The translations under genes were made by a program, and so were the position numbers. From assembly GCA_002633005.1 (NCBI GenBank), contig NMRA01000436.1, positions 334,127-385,890 of the forward strand: a DNA stretch of 51,764 nucleotides, in the 5' to 3' direction. Shown here in pieces: positions 1-12,500 of the stretch. Every line of letters begins with the position of its first letter. Positions within the stretch are counted from its first letter, which is position 1. The notes under the pieces were generated by a model. That model saw only the letters and a list, made by a program, of their open reading frames with translations. It had not been told where the DNA came from and ran no database searches. This DNA is from Phoronis australis (lineage: Eukaryota; Phoronida; Phoronidae).

Positions 1-1400
1 AACATCTGCATTTGTAAGATGATCAAAACACTGCTTTAAAGTACGTATAGTTCTTGTCTCCAGTGTTCTATTGTGCGAATGAGGACCTCCGACACCTTAA
101 AGGATGCATTGGTGTCGTTGAACTGTTTTGACTCAGTGACTTGGTATTAGAAGTGGATAGTCATGATTTGCTCCTATAGATGGCGGGGGCTTCGTTACAT
201 GTTATTTTGATGAAAACAAATAAGTTGTACAAAACGAAAACAAAACGATTATTTAGAAAACCGTAACATATGACTTCATCTGTTGAACACTAAAACCAAG
301 CAAAGTTTGGTCATATTAGTGATCTTGCATTGTTTCTTTGAGTGTATCTTTATTTTGTTGCTAAATGTTCCCGAAAAAGCAAGGGTATATGGCAGGCACG
401 TACATGTAGCCAGCATTGCACGGGGTGGCTCGAATTTCTAGAACTACGGGTTTGATAGTTTTCGGTAAGGCCATCGACGCAGCTTTATTTGGAGGAAGGG
501 AAATCTGTACACACAACGATGGCTGTCAGCTCTATGTTCCTGAGCTAAGACGGAATTTGTAATACCAGAAATGAGAATGCCGTGACAGTTGGTCGCAAAG
601 AACGGGAGCCGAATTCGGATGCAATGTGGCCCAGGAAGAGAACTTTCTGGCGTTATCCCCTGCCATGTTTCTCACAACAAGCGTTATTAAAAGAATGATT
701 ACACTTCATTGCATACTCGGGAGAATGACTTGAATTTTTTATCTGGTTGTATTTTGCGTGTTACTCAAGTTGCTTACATCGGTGGAAATGGGAACAGCTA
801 TTCTGAAGGTTCAGTATTTTGAAAGTTCATTACTCCGAAAATATCTAAAGTTTCTGGACTCTGCTGTAATTACTATTAATTTACATACAAAATGAACGAT
901 AGTTCGGTAATTAGATGGACGGAGTGGTGTACATGTACCAACTCCCGTATTTCGTGCGCATGCGAAATTGACCGAATGTCTTACGAATACGGAAAAATGA
1001 GTACGAACTTGCATTTTTAAAAGCATATGAAATAGGAATATTGATGAATGGGGCCATCCGGATTACACAGCGAAACGCAAATCTGATTGTATTTACCTGC
1101 AATGGCGAGAACATCCATCAGGCCCATTCAGTGCTACCGCGTGTTAAGGGAGAGCGTGAAAGCCCATTCATGGGGCTAAGAGTTCGAAACTAGAAGAACA
1201 TTTCGTGAATACTTTCATTTATTAATAAATATTATCTTCTTGTCTCAAGTGACAAAATATAACGTATTCATTAAAAAGTCTCATATTTTAATTTGAGCAA
1301 TTTCTGTAAAAATCCATTGATTACATATGTCGAGTAGTAGAGCAAGCACCGCATTGTCGAATCACAGATTGTGACAACCATTTTCCATTGGTATCTTATG
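1..1400. other. Non-coding DNA, nothing recognised
   Basis: No reading frame with family similarity, no convincing splice-bounded exon and no clear repeat were seen. The few open frames are short, overlap on both strands and have no recognisable composition. I treat it as intergenic. Confidence 0.5.
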
Positions 1401-1406
1401 TATCAA

Positions 1407-1632
1407 CCGCCCACATTACAGTGTGAAACTATTGGCTGCAATACCGCCCACACTACAGTGTGAAACTCTTGGCTGCAATACCGCCACACGACAGTGTGAA
1501 ACCCTTGGCTGCAATACCTCCCACACTACAGGGTGAAACTCTTTGCTGCAATACCGCCCACACTATAGCTAGAGTGAAACCCTCGGCTACAATACCACCC
1601 ACACGACAGTGTGAAACCCTTGGCTGCAATAT
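1407..1632. repeat. Tandem array, ~37-bp unit, six copies
   Basis: Six successive imperfect copies of a unit beginning CCGCCCACACTACAGTGTG and ending TTGGCTGCAATA. Each copy carries a small palindrome, CACACTACAGTGTG or a variant (CACACGACAGTGTG, CACATTACAGTGTG). Copy five has a short insertion (CTATAGCTAGAG). Copies differ at several positions, so the array is old. There are no unique spacers, so it is a minisatellite. Confidence 0.85.
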
Positions 1633-2009
1633 GGTTTAGCCCGAGATGCTAAAGTTGATTATTTTGTTAAAATAAAATTACAAATGTCTATGCGTGCGAA
1701 ACATACAGTTGGGTATTTGCGCAGTGTTTCCAAGAGTCTAGAATATAATTACTTTTATAAGACTGTAATCAGTGAAGAGTAGTCTAGAATTACTCATATC
1801 TGTTTGTAAATTCCAAAGGCCGCAACATTTGGCGATAAATACATGTATTATAAATCTGGAATGCGTTAAAATAAATTTACATGTATTTTGCATAAAGTAA
1901 CTTGTCGTCGACGGGTAAGAAAAATAACTGGCTTTGACCTGATTAACATAAAATGAGGATGTCATGCCACTACTTGCCCAAAGAATTAATTAATTTGAAT
2001 TCATAGACA

Positions 2010-2090
2010 AAACGCGCAGAGAGTGGCGTAGATGAAATACCATCCCACGAGACATTATTCCGCGTATAGACCATGACCGAATTACGTTTA
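2010..2090. repeat. Dispersed repeat, copy 1
   Basis: The stretch contains GAGAGTGGCGTA, then an ATCCC block, then GACATTATTCCGCGTAT followed by GACC. The same ordered blocks recur in the same orientation at 15850-15910, with substitutions between them. Two copies at similar spacing imply a dispersed repeat; its class is unknown. Confidence 0.6.
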
Positions 2091-2304
2091 TCCCATACGC
2101 TTCAAACTCTTAGTTCTTTTTATTTTTCGGCCAATTTTTAAAATACTTCACCAGATTGCTCACGTGATGATAATGGTCAACATTGCAGTTACCGAGGAAT
2201 CGGCGCGTCAGTTGCAGATGAATATTTAGCAAATAAAACTAAGGCAGAAATGTTACACAATTAAATATTACCAGAAGTTATGTTTGGGACCTGATGGCAC
2301 GTTG

Positions 2305-2366
2305 GCTGTTATTTCTACTGCTGCAATTTTATTACGCTGTTATTTCTACTGCTGCAATTTTACTAC
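2305..2366. repeat. 31-bp direct duplication
   Basis: Two adjacent near-identical 31-bp copies starting GCTGTTATTTCTACTGCTGC. The near identity suggests a recent slippage duplication. Confidence 0.85.
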
Positions 2367-2369
2367 TAT

Positions 2370-5300
2370 TTTGGGAACGTTTGATGATCGAACCGGCTAA
2401 GGACATAAAGTAGACATTGATCTGCCATGTCTGAGGGCATTGTTAAAGTACTCCCGGGAGTGCTGCGCGGAAAACAATACCGCATGACCGTATCGCACTC
2501 AACTTATTGAACGCGTGCGGTACAAAGAATGTCTCCACTCACGTCGTGAAGATCTGAAAACAACGGCTCTGCCTAAACAAAGAACATTCGATTATCCTTT
2601 CTATAATATGACTAATCCCCCAGTCAATAAACAAGCCGTTGGAAGTCATTACATGTACATGTACGGAATTTACGTACTAGTCGTTGAAATTCTGCATGTG
2701 TCTGCTCAAATCGATCATTCATTGATTCAACGTAATTGTTTTAATCCCTTTTCACTTGGGTTTCCATCCACTTTGAATTGTGAAAGACGCTTGCACCTCT
2801 ACATATAGGACATTTATTGACGCTCATTGTTCTGAAATTATTGATCTCACTCTGGTCACCAACCCTCTTGCTTAAGTCCGTTGTCAGACCTTATTTGAAG
2901 AATCAGACTGGGGTAGAATGAAATTAGAATAACAACAAATGAAATATGTGAACTTTGTATAATCTCTTCATTCATCATGACTGGGTTAGAGGATAGTGTA
3001 TATTATTGGCAGGTAAGACTTTGACGTAGTTCCCTGCATACATGTAGATCATATGGCAATGCGCAGTGTTCGCCTTGGAAACATGGCCATATTACAGGTT
3101 TTCAGAATTCTGAGGCTGTATTCAAGACTTGCCGGCAGACGCTGGATGAACATTTCTTGTGGCCATCGACTAAACTGGTTTGCATTTTAACGCTAATTTT
3201 CGGAAGGTGAGCAAATTAAGATGTCTAATGACTAACGGTGTAGCCAGGAGACCCGGATAAGTTGAACGGTTATGGGTGATATTTCAAGATTTGCGAGTCA
3301 ACGCATACGACATCTTTTATTGATTAAAAAAATTTTTCACCCGTTCGAACTCAGAGTCAACTGCGATCAAAAAAACGAAGTTTTCATACGTGTTGATTGA
3401 GAAACTATATATCAAGTGCTCCATCTCAACTCCACGTGGTGTGCACCTTGTTAAAGTAACTTGAGATCACCCTTTACTAAACAATTTGGACATGGGTTAC
3501 ACCGATAATGTGTTCATGACTGAGTGTTGAGTAGTGGTGACATAGATAACTTGTAATTGTTGTTAAAAATCTTCCAACCTTCTATCTAAATATAAACTTC
3601 TGTGGCCCAACTTTTGGTAAAAGAGTCCTTCAACCAATGATTTTGTGAAAAAATTGCTTTGGCCACTGGCCGTTAAAAATTATCTTGCCTTGTTTCTTGC
3701 TAGAAATGGTCGCAGGATTGGGTCAGATCTGAGAGTTGGTTACATGGGCAAATGGAGCTCACGCCTTGACATGGAATTTGAAGATCTTGTCTTGTGGAAA
3801 TAAAGAACCGTCAATTCTTTCCAAGAACAGAAAGCAAATTAAAACTTTGACTTAAGAGCAATTTGAAACAAATTTCATAACCGGTAAATGGTGTGTATCA
3901 AAGCAGCATTTATGTCAACCGAAAGACGCATAAGGTTATGCACATTTGTGACCCTACAAAACTGACCAAATGTGGATAACTTCGGAACAGGTTGTCTCAT
4001 CCATGACTGATCGGACTCACATGTAATTTTCAGACACTATGCCTGTTGCACTGTTCCAAATACGTAGTTAGGAATTGTTTCACTTTTGCCTGGAAAAATC
4101 CAAAAGTTGCATAAAATGAAAATGAAATGAAAGTTAAGAAAATATTAACACATAATACACAGACTAGTCGACAACATCTTTCCTGCCTGAAAACAAACAC
4201 TCCTAATTTGTATGTCAACAACATGGTAAAACACATTCAAATACTTCAATAAAAAACACTTTTATTGAACTCAGTCTGAAACAAAGCTCCGATACCCCAC
4301 ATTTATAGGCTCAACTCTCCTAAGCTCAGAAATTTTGATTTTCAACATCAAAGCTACATGTACAAGTACCCCAATGATTTATATAAGTTCCATGATTTAT
4401 AAAGTATACTGGAATCAGGTTCTCACAAACTGCTCTGCACCAAAATAAGAGTAAAAACAAAGGTTGAAGAAGAGTTCATATCTTACATCAGCAAATGTAC
4501 ATGTACGAACGTCGACCAGCGTGCGTGGCGGTGCCTAGTACTAGCTGTGTCACCAAAAGCGGCATTAATTGGGGTGTGAGTGGACTCTTCGTAAACTTCA
4601 ACCCACCCGACAAGATCTCCTCCATTTCTGCACAATTATTTAGAGACGAGATGACGCGAATTCAAACTCGGACAAATTTGAGCAAACATTTTACTGTATT
4701 GCGACAAAGGTTCGAGCAAACTGCCAAAAAAGTCTAGATTAGAAGAATCTGGCAGAGTAGGTCGGTGCCCGTCCAGTTACATTTCAAGTGTATAGTAGCT
4801 TCTTGTTGAAAGCTATGACTTGTAACCGGATTGTTCTAACCTCACCCCCACCCATACCTTCACACCCCAAGACCCCCTCAACTCACAAACCCCTCGACCT
4901 GCGGCAATAAATATTCTTTTCGCTTTTTACGCATTTCAAAATCATATAACGTCGCTGAATGACTTTCCCATGAAATTACCTACAAGCGAATCTGCGCTAG
5001 CTCAAGTCTGGTGGTTAGAAACAGAAAGTTGCGTTAGAACAGGACCTGAAATAGCGGACTATGAGTGTGTTGTCGTTGTCATGGAAATAGTTCCACGAGC
5101 GGCTACCAATGGCCCTGTTCTACCAAATTTAGGGAGAAAGTGCGTTAACGTGATTGTACATAATTACACGTTTTTATTATTTGCTTCTGTTGTGTACTCG
5201 TTTACAATACAGCCTATGTAACATTGAGATACGTTTTAGTTAAGGGTTTGTTTTTCAAATTGTATTTACTGAAGAAATTACATACATGTTATTCGACGGT

Positions 5301-5880
5301 TCATCGCTCTCTACCAAAAATGCTTGAACCCGACATCCACTAAGAGCAAACGACACGTTTACACATTGCCGGAAACGACTTTTGGAACATTGGTAGGTCT
5401 TTGATTTGATTTGGCCCCGTTTTTCTTTTTCTGTTTTTGGCTTTCAAACTTGCCGATTCGACTCTCTCAGGGAAAAGCCAGCCGAGCTCACAGCCCGACT
5501 CTTTGGTCCTGCAAGTCAGCGCTTGTTCTATGTTCAGATCGAGTCGAGCTTGTGTAGACTGCGTCGAGGAGGTTGTGGACCGTGTGTCCAGGAGGTCGTG
5601 GGTCAAGAGGGTCGTGGGGTGTGGGGGTCGAGGGGCTTTAGAACAATTCCTTGCAGTGGTAAGAACCACTACAATATTGGGACAGTATTGATTTATAATT
5701 TCAGAGGTCAGTATGTGTGTTTCATGTAATTATTATGGAATAGTTTTTACTAGTTGTGTGCAAAGTGTACTGTCAATTAGCACAAGATCAGAAACATTCT
5801 CGAAGCAACACCTGATTTTCAGATAAACCCTGATAGTCTAGTCATTCTAGGGCTCAAGAGAGCCCAACCTAGAAAATATT
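2370..5880. other. Non-coding DNA, nothing recognised
   Basis: No recognised gene. Several open frames of 80-110 codons occur around 4495-5730, but they overlap on both strands, fall partly in a G/T-rich stretch (about 5560-5640) and resemble no family I know. TACATGTA palindromes occur at about 2651-2663 and 4497-4507. Confidence 0.45.
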
Positions 5881-5904
5881 GCAACAGAAGGTTTTTTGGC
5901 GGAA

Positions 5905-6260
5905 GTCGGTTTTTCAAGATGGCGGAAAAATGGCCGCCAAAACCGGTGTTTACTGCTTTTTGGCATGTTACTCTTATTCAACAGCTGGAAATAACACAAT
6001 GAAGCTTGTAGTCGGTTATATACTTTTCATAACATGCATACCAATCAAAAGATGCCAATTTTCAATAAAATAAAACCAATATGGCCTACAAATGGCGGCC
6101 GTAACGGCAATTTGTACATATTGAAAAATTTCTTTTCATATTAAAATGGCAAAATATCTATGCATTTGTAAGTTAGACAGTTGAAAATATCTGGACCATA
6201 CCGTTGGTCACTGACTGAAGAGAAAAATATCAGGATGGCTGACGAAATGGTCGCCAACTC
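5905..6260. repeat. Left array of ATGGCGG-type repeat units
   Basis: Three diverged copies of a motif of the form AAGATGGCGGAnAAAATGG followed by CCGCCA lie at about 5916, 6079 and 6232, spaced roughly 155-160 bp. Related sequence recurs in the opposite orientation at 8278-8463, on the far side of the decayed mobile-element gene. The symmetrical placement suggests terminal or subterminal inverted arrays of one element. Between motif copies the sequence is strongly diverged. Confidence 0.55.
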
Positions 6261-6379
6261 ACAAATAACTCAAATTTACCGCGTGTGCATTCTGCAAACT
6301 TTGGTTGTAACCTGAGAAACATTTATACAAAAACATATTTCAATCTGCAGTAGAATGGGAGATACGCAGCATGTACTGT

Positions 6380-7930
6380 GACTGCTTCCCATGCCGGAAT
6401 GAATGCTCAAGTATAAATGATGCCATGCAGAGTATGACAAACTTGAGTTGCGAAAACAAGGGAGCAGCATAAAGAATGTATCCTGGCAAGACAGACGCTG
6501 GATGACAAAGGCATTGCCACTGTTGTGACAGCATGCACACGCGACAATGCCAGAAATTCCAGTGTAGCAGGGAAGGCAATTATCTTGTCTATAGAGGGGT
6601 CGAGTGTGAAAGACTTCACATTCAGAAAGAAAAACAAGGTTGTTGCAATGACAAGTCCACTAGTTCATGTTGCCAATAGTGAATTTACACAAGTGGATCC
6701 ACGACTGCTATTTCAGCGATTACTGACAACTGCAAGACAACAGTGAACGTTCATCAAGCCTTTTGAAGTTTGGGTTGTGTGCTGTTTCCCGCTCCTTTTG
6801 CTACACCTGGTCTTCCCAGAGTCGTTAAGCTGATGCACTATGGTCCAGTGGAGCACGACCTACTGTACCTGAGGATTATCAGTTTCCAGAAAACACGGTG
6901 ATGCATGCAATCGACTGTTTTCGATGACCTAGAGGTGCAACGTTTTAGTCAGTTGGTAGAGCTCATGTGGATTATGTAAAAAAGTGCAATCAGCTTGCTG
7001 TTGTTTTTGATGGTTTTGGAGGTGGCCCATCAATTAAAGATGTCCCCCATGTTCGGAGACTCGGTGGGGTGGTTGGAACTAAATTTCACTTCAATGGTGA
7101 CATAGTGATCAAATCAAAGAAGAAAGTTCACATTTTTGGCAAATAGCAAAAACAAACAAAGATTTATTCACTTCTCGAAATGCTGATTGCACAGTGGTAC
7201 AAGCTCAAGGTGACGCACATGTTTTAATTGTAGAAATAGCAGCAGAGAATGCACCACAAGCTCCTACTACCCTCAGTGCAGACGATACAGACTTGTTGGT
7301 TCTTTTGTGTTACCATGCTACTTCAAAAAAGTTTCCAACATTCATGATTTGACAAGAGGCACCAAACGAGAGGAGAGTATGGGACATCAAGAAAAGAGTT
7401 GTCTCTTGATGCCGAAACTTGCGCGCTTTTGCCATTAGCGCATGTAATAGGTGGTTGCGATACAACATCACGGCTGTTCGGTATTGGCAAGGCTCTCTCA
7501 TTCAAGAAACTGCGTGATGGAGAAATATGCGAAAAGGCTAGAGTATTCACCAGACCTGATGCAGCTGAAGCAAGACATATTTGAAGCTGATAAAAGATTT
7601 GTTCTTTATGGCGGTACTGGCTCTGTAAATTTAAATGACTTTCAATGCAGGCGATTTGAGGAAAAGATTTCATCAAGAGTAGCCCAAGTCCAAATACAGT
7701 CATTGCCACCAACTGCTTCAGCAGGTAAATTCCATGCTGCGAGGACAAGAACAGATTTCCATGGCCTAGACCCGCTGGATTGAGGATGGAAACCGACAGG
7801 GGGAAAACTCTTTTCCGTGACGACGGCCCAGCCAGCAGTACAAGAGAACCTAGCTGTTGATATTAAGATGCTCGTGCAAGACCAAGACGTGTGTAGAATG
7901 CAGTGATATAAGCTGCAGCAAATTCATTTT
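6380..7930 (+). pseudogene. Decayed invertebrate mobile-element protein with DTD/GCDTTS core and Cys-rich tail
   Basis: The relic is read in at least four frame segments. 6525-6743 carries FTFRKKNKVV and DPRLLFQRLL. About 6967-7145 has VDYVKKCNQLAVVFDGFGGG. About 7182-7350 has DAHVLIVE and DDTDLLVLLCYHA. 7399-7581 has LPLAHVIGGCDTTSRLFGIG, and 7545-7783 continues with SLPPTASAGKFHAARTR. A last stretch near 7875-7930 preserves a Cys pattern (CKTKTCVEC..SCS). This order matches a family common in cnidarian, lancelet, echinoderm and molluscan genomes as multicopy uncharacterised proteins. The acidic DTD and GCD motifs resemble PIN/FEN-like nucleases; that fold is my inference. Frameshifts and internal stops (7143, 7350) make this copy inactive. 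Confidence 0.75.
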
Positions 7931-7966
7931 CAGTTGAAAGAGATTAGTTATGTAAATACTTGTTGA

Positions 7967-8179
7967 TTGTGTATAGATTTTAATCACAGACTGAGAATTG
8001 CTGCTTTGGAAATACCTGTAACATCACTAAAGAAAGGCCCAGTGGAAGCTGTTCAAGTGGTTGAAATTGCTAAACATACCCCTGGCGTGTCTCTGGAATC
8101 TGAAGTTCTAACACGAACCAACTATTTGATGGCCAATTTAGAAAATGATGGAAACAATCATTCGAGCCAAACGAAATGA
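7967..8179 (+). other. Unassigned 70-codon open frame
   Basis: An open frame follows the mobile-element relic and precedes the receptor exons. Its reading (RIAALEIPVTSLKKGPVEAV... and LTRTNYLMANLEND) looks protein-like. A possible acceptor (AATCACAG) sits at 7989, but no good donor occurs before the stop. It could be a tail of the mobile element or a degraded exon of the receptor's extracellular region. I recognise no family. Confidence 0.2.
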
Positions 8180-8277
8180 GTCTCAATAGATTAGTCGACC
8201 CAGAAAACCCATGATGCAATGTTTGAATCAAGACGATACACTAATCTGTTCGTGCAAAGTTGTGCCACTCGAAGTAG

Positions 8278-8463
8278 TTTTGGCGGCCATCTTGGAAAAT
8301 GGCGGATGGTGTCTCCGCAGCCATGCAAAACTATTTCCAATGGGTTTGTTGAGCCACAGAAGATACGTAAACCGTTTTGGATTTTTACTATATCGAATTC
8401 CACCCACACTTACGATGATCATATGCAAATCTGGCGGCCATTTTGTCCGCCATCTTGAAAAAA
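8278..8463. repeat. Right array of ATGGCGG-type repeat units, inverted
   Basis: Two copies in reverse orientation relative to 5905-6260: TGGCGGCCATCTTGG at about 8281 and TGGCGGCCATTTTG plus CCGCCATCTTGAAAAA at about 8434-8462, about 155 bp apart. The outermost copy, reverse complemented, matches the outermost left copy (TTTTTCAAGATGGCGGA). Confidence 0.55.
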
Positions 8464-8662
8464 CAACTTCCACCACCCCGATTTCGGTAGACGTTTTTCT
8501 CACACAAAGGGAGAGGATACGGTTTATGCAATAAAACCTTGAGTTGCAATTATTTCCGGGTTATCCGTAGAATGACTGGACTTTGAGTATTGTAAGTGAT
8601 CTTGAGAAGTTTCATGGTGACAACTCTGTAACTGATAAATGATCACCTTGTATGTGCTTCAG

Positions 8663-8707
8663 GATCCTGTTCCGACTCCAAGCACATCCGGGAATGAAGA
8701 TATAGAG
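8663..8707 (+). CDS. Possible small stalk exon of the GPCR
   Basis: A 45-bp open segment lies between an acceptor (TATGTGCTTCAG) and a good donor (GAG|GTAAGA). It is phase 0 at both ends and reads DPVPTPSTSGNEDIE. It would join in frame to the TM1 exon at 9417. In adhesion GPCRs about 15 residues separate the GPS cleavage region from TM1, so length and acidic/Ser-Pro composition fit. No upstream partner exon was found, so the assignment is inference. Confidence 0.35.
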
Positions 8708-9416
8708 GTAAGAGGAGAGGCAGAATAGTCACGTGGTATGATTAAGAAAGCACAAAGTAGCCTACAGTGCACCTGAATATCTGTGTGTATAAACCTACAT
8801 TCCAAAGTTCAAGCTCTAATTTAGCTACATTTACGTCCCCCAGGAATCTACAAGTAGCAAAACCAAGAGTAGTGTGATGAGCTACGTCTGGTGACAATCT
8901 AGTGTATCTACCCTTTTTATGATAACATTGCATATACTTCAAACACAACTGCAACAAACTTAAGTAGTCCGTCGATTCAGCTACTTTTATCATTTTAACC
9001 GATGCCTGCAATGTTAAATAACATGCCAGTGGCATACATGTACATGTACTTCCTAGATCTTGTAACAATGTATAGTTTTCTGTTAGATTTTAATTTCTTA
9101 CTTTGACTCAAGTATACTTTGAAATCTTTTTTCTGGTTTCCCACACAGCAAACTGAGTAGTTAGAGGCGTAACGGATTTGTCTGATTGTGTGTGTCTTTC
9201 AGTACCTATGTGTAGTCTAAGTGTAATTGTTCGTTCCCATTTTCGGGCTTGAAAAATACGTTTTCTACGCTTTGTAATGGGCACGTTGTGTGATAATATG
9301 CAGGTGGCAGCTCTTCTTACGGTGATGGTTGCGGTGATAGTGGTTGCAGTTACGTCTCTGGTGCTTTTTTCTTGTTCTCGCTAACTGCAACCTGTGTGAC
9401 CGTTTTTCTATTACAG

Positions 9417-9508
9417 GTGACCCTGTCCCTGGATCTTGTCACGATCGCTTGCGTTTCATGCTCTCTCGCCTGCAACGCAGTCACTCTGTTGGTGCTAGTC
9501 ATTTACAG
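9417..9508 (+). CDS. GPCR exon: TM1
   Basis: Acceptor TTTCTATTACAG, donor AG|GTTAGT; starts in phase 0 and ends with two bases of an Arg codon. The reading is VTLSLDLVTIACVSCSLACN followed by AVTLLVLVIY, one membrane helix. Confidence 0.85.
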
Positions 9509-12500
9509 GTTAGTATTCTAGCTTAATCACTCTACTGGCAGGCAGTGGTGCATAAAGACGTTTCTAGAAAAGTGGTTGATGTATTATTATTCATGTTGTA
9601 ACCTCGAATGCTGGATATAATAGCAGTTTTCACTCTAGCTAGTCACTAAGGGTTTACAACGTTACCCGTCAAGTCATGGTCAAATTGTCAGGTCTTGCCA
9701 ACAACAAAAAATTTCAGGGGTGCGTAAATTTGGCACAAGACACTCTCATAAAAGCAAGATGATGAGACCGTGCAAAAATTACTTTTATGAAAAACGATTG
9801 TTTCGCTAGTACTCTCAGGAGCTTTTTATCAAAATAGCAGCCACTATAGTTCTTGGTCGGCGAGCCTGGGATGCTTGCTTGCCAGATAAACTCAGGAGGT
9901 CCAGTTTCAAAAGGATATCTCCCCTCATGTGCCTTGCGAGGAGCCTTGCGTTCTCGGACCTCCATGGTCTGGTGTCCCGAAAAACCCAACTCCAAATTTG
10001 ATAAATTGCTTGGCATTCTTCGACTGAACTAACATATACAAATGTGCAATCGAATCATGAGGCTTGATAGACGCAGTTACAAAGTCCCTTCCATCTCAAC
10101 AAAACGGCTTTTGATGTAGAGCCTTTGCCGTTATAAAATATATCTTTCGTCTTCAATTTCAAGAACGATAATTGGACTTCTAAAAATTGACAATTCATTT
10201 TTATTTGAAGCTAGACACCACAAATTGACCAGCCACGATAGACAATTTTTGCGCCGAGCTTGTGAGTCCTCCGCAAGACCAAACTCTGTTTTGACTTTAG
10301 TCACGAACAACTTGAGAACTATTTTACAGTACGTGGTCTGAAACAAATGATCTCATTGGTTTAGTGCCGCTTCAATGGGTTAGTTAATTTGATTTTCGCC
10401 TAATAATAAATTCTCACATTTAAATCTTAAAAAAGATATTGTCAACCCTCGAAAATTTGGAACAAATTTGAAAATTCCTTGAAGAGTTTACTAATTCGGC
10501 AAGCGTAACTGACGCTTTACACGAACATACATGTACCATGCAATCATGATATGCAGTCAAATGAAAAATAAAAAATTATTCATAAACGTCCTTTTCCATT
10601 TCAGAGAAGAACATGGTCGCTCAACAACTTTTATAAACATGACAGTGGCACAGATGATGAACCAGTACTGCTACCTAGCTCTCTTAATGGGTGAACAAAA
10701 TGAGGTATACGAATTGTTCCCTATCTTGTCCAATAGGTGGACGTTGGTATTCAAATTTGTCAGCCTCGTCATCATTTCGTGGTCACGTGTTCAAGGCGCA
10801 GTGATCATTAGTCTGCAACAAGCGCTTCTATGAAAAACTATTGTTGATGTCAACAATATATTTATCGCTATCTTCTTCGAAAACAAAGCCATTTCACCAT
10901 TAGCAAAATCATCATCAACAAGAAGCGTGTAAATACGTCTATTCTTTTCAAAGATATGTATTTTTGAAATGTGCCCAATAGTTTTGAAACAATGCTGCTG
11001 TATACGCATCGTTTAAACGTTCTTACATATGCTCGCATTGTGGTTTCTTTTAGGTGGCATGCTTTGCCATGTCGATGGTTTCTCATTATCTCTATGCTGT
11101 CATTTACGCGTGGCTGCTGCTGGACGGGATACAACTTCTGTATCACTCCGCGACTGAAAAATCTCTCAATGGGTGCATATCATTCGCCATTGGCTGGGGT
11201 GAGTGAAACACAGTTTTAGACTTTAGGAACAATACAAACTAAAGATCCAAAGGTCTGCTTTGTAGTGGACATGCACACGAAACTTGCTTGTCTAAGATGT
11301 GTCCGGCTTCCCGGTATTCAACCAATTTAAACACCTGTCTAGTTTAATTGTTACAGCTTCCTGTCATACATGACTTGTCTGAAGTGCGATGATGACTGAT
11401 ATTGACTCATTACAGTGACTCCTGCCGGCATAGTGGGTGGAACAGCTGCTATCAACTTAGAAAAGCATTACAAAACCGGAGTTTGCTGGCTGTCACGTGA
11501 TGACCGAGTCATATGGACTTTCATAACACCCCTGATGGTTTGTGGCGTGGTAAGTGACTGAAAGAAGATAGTCCGTGTCTACGTATCGTCGCTGATGCAA
11601 CTTTGCTGTATTTACAGGCTCATTCAGTTGCCGTACAGTTCGCAAGACAATGTCGAATGACCCCATGGGACTGGTAACTGTAAAAAAGTGGTTGACTCCC
11701 CCTTTAATCAAGACTAAGACCACTGTTCGGAGGGGGATTTTGATCAGTAGCATGGGGCAATGAAATCACCTGTTTGCACACCTGCCCCAAACACATGGAA
11801 AATGACCATGATTGACAGAAAGTACACTCTATGGAGTTTCACAAAGAGGAGAAGATTCAACAAAGGCATGAATTTTTACCTTGCTACGTCCCCCGCAAAA
11901 AGTGAGATGTCCAAAAATGATTTGGCCATAACAAATTAATTACTGCCCGTATGCAAGAGAAGAAACCATAATCCGAATGCTCTTTCACACTAGATTCCAG
12001 AAATTTAGGTTAATGTCAGAAGTTGACTGTGAGTTTGTTTAAAAGGTAGCTATGCTTTGAGATTGTGCGTAGATGATGATTAAATCTAGTTATTAATTTA
12101 TTATATGATAAATAAGAATTAAAGTAAGTGAAACCTGATGTTAGTAATACGAAACCCAACAACGAAGAAGAGTAACTACGCTAGCTCCCTCTGGGAGGAA
12201 CACTTCAATCAATTAAGTATATATAATCAAACGTCTTGTCTGCTATCCAAGCTGTAGGACTCGATCGTTGGATGAGTCCTGTTGGTGAATCTTCGAACTA
12301 ACACGTGCTGTACTGCAACACTGTAGTTGCTGGTCACAGTCCTTCTTTACGCAACACTTGCAAGCAGTAGGTTATCTTCTACCCACGATTCTTCTTGCTG
12401 GTCACAGTCTCTCGTAACGCAACACTCGCAGGCACTATCTCCCACCTACGATTCCACTCGCTGGTCACAGTACCTCGTGACGCAAAAGTATAAGCAGTAT

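Noticed and set aside
1407-1632. CRISPR-like array
   Set aside because: Units are contiguous and all positions repeat; no unique spacers, and the window is animal nuclear DNA.
4495-4737. GPS-like remnant (TNLSKHFTVLRQ) for the GPCR
   Set aside because: No flanking Cys/Trp pattern, no splice sites in suitable phase; a chance resemblance.
5340-5729. Genes of about 107-109 codons on both strands
   Set aside because: Frames overlap over a biased G/T-rich stretch on opposite strands and resemble no family.
9304-9388. Extra transmembrane exon just before TM1 (hydrophobic reading VAALLTVMVAVIVVAV)
   Set aside because: It is a low-complexity GTG/GCA-rich stretch, ends in a stop before the TM1 exon, and lacks a good donor; TM1 is already accounted for.
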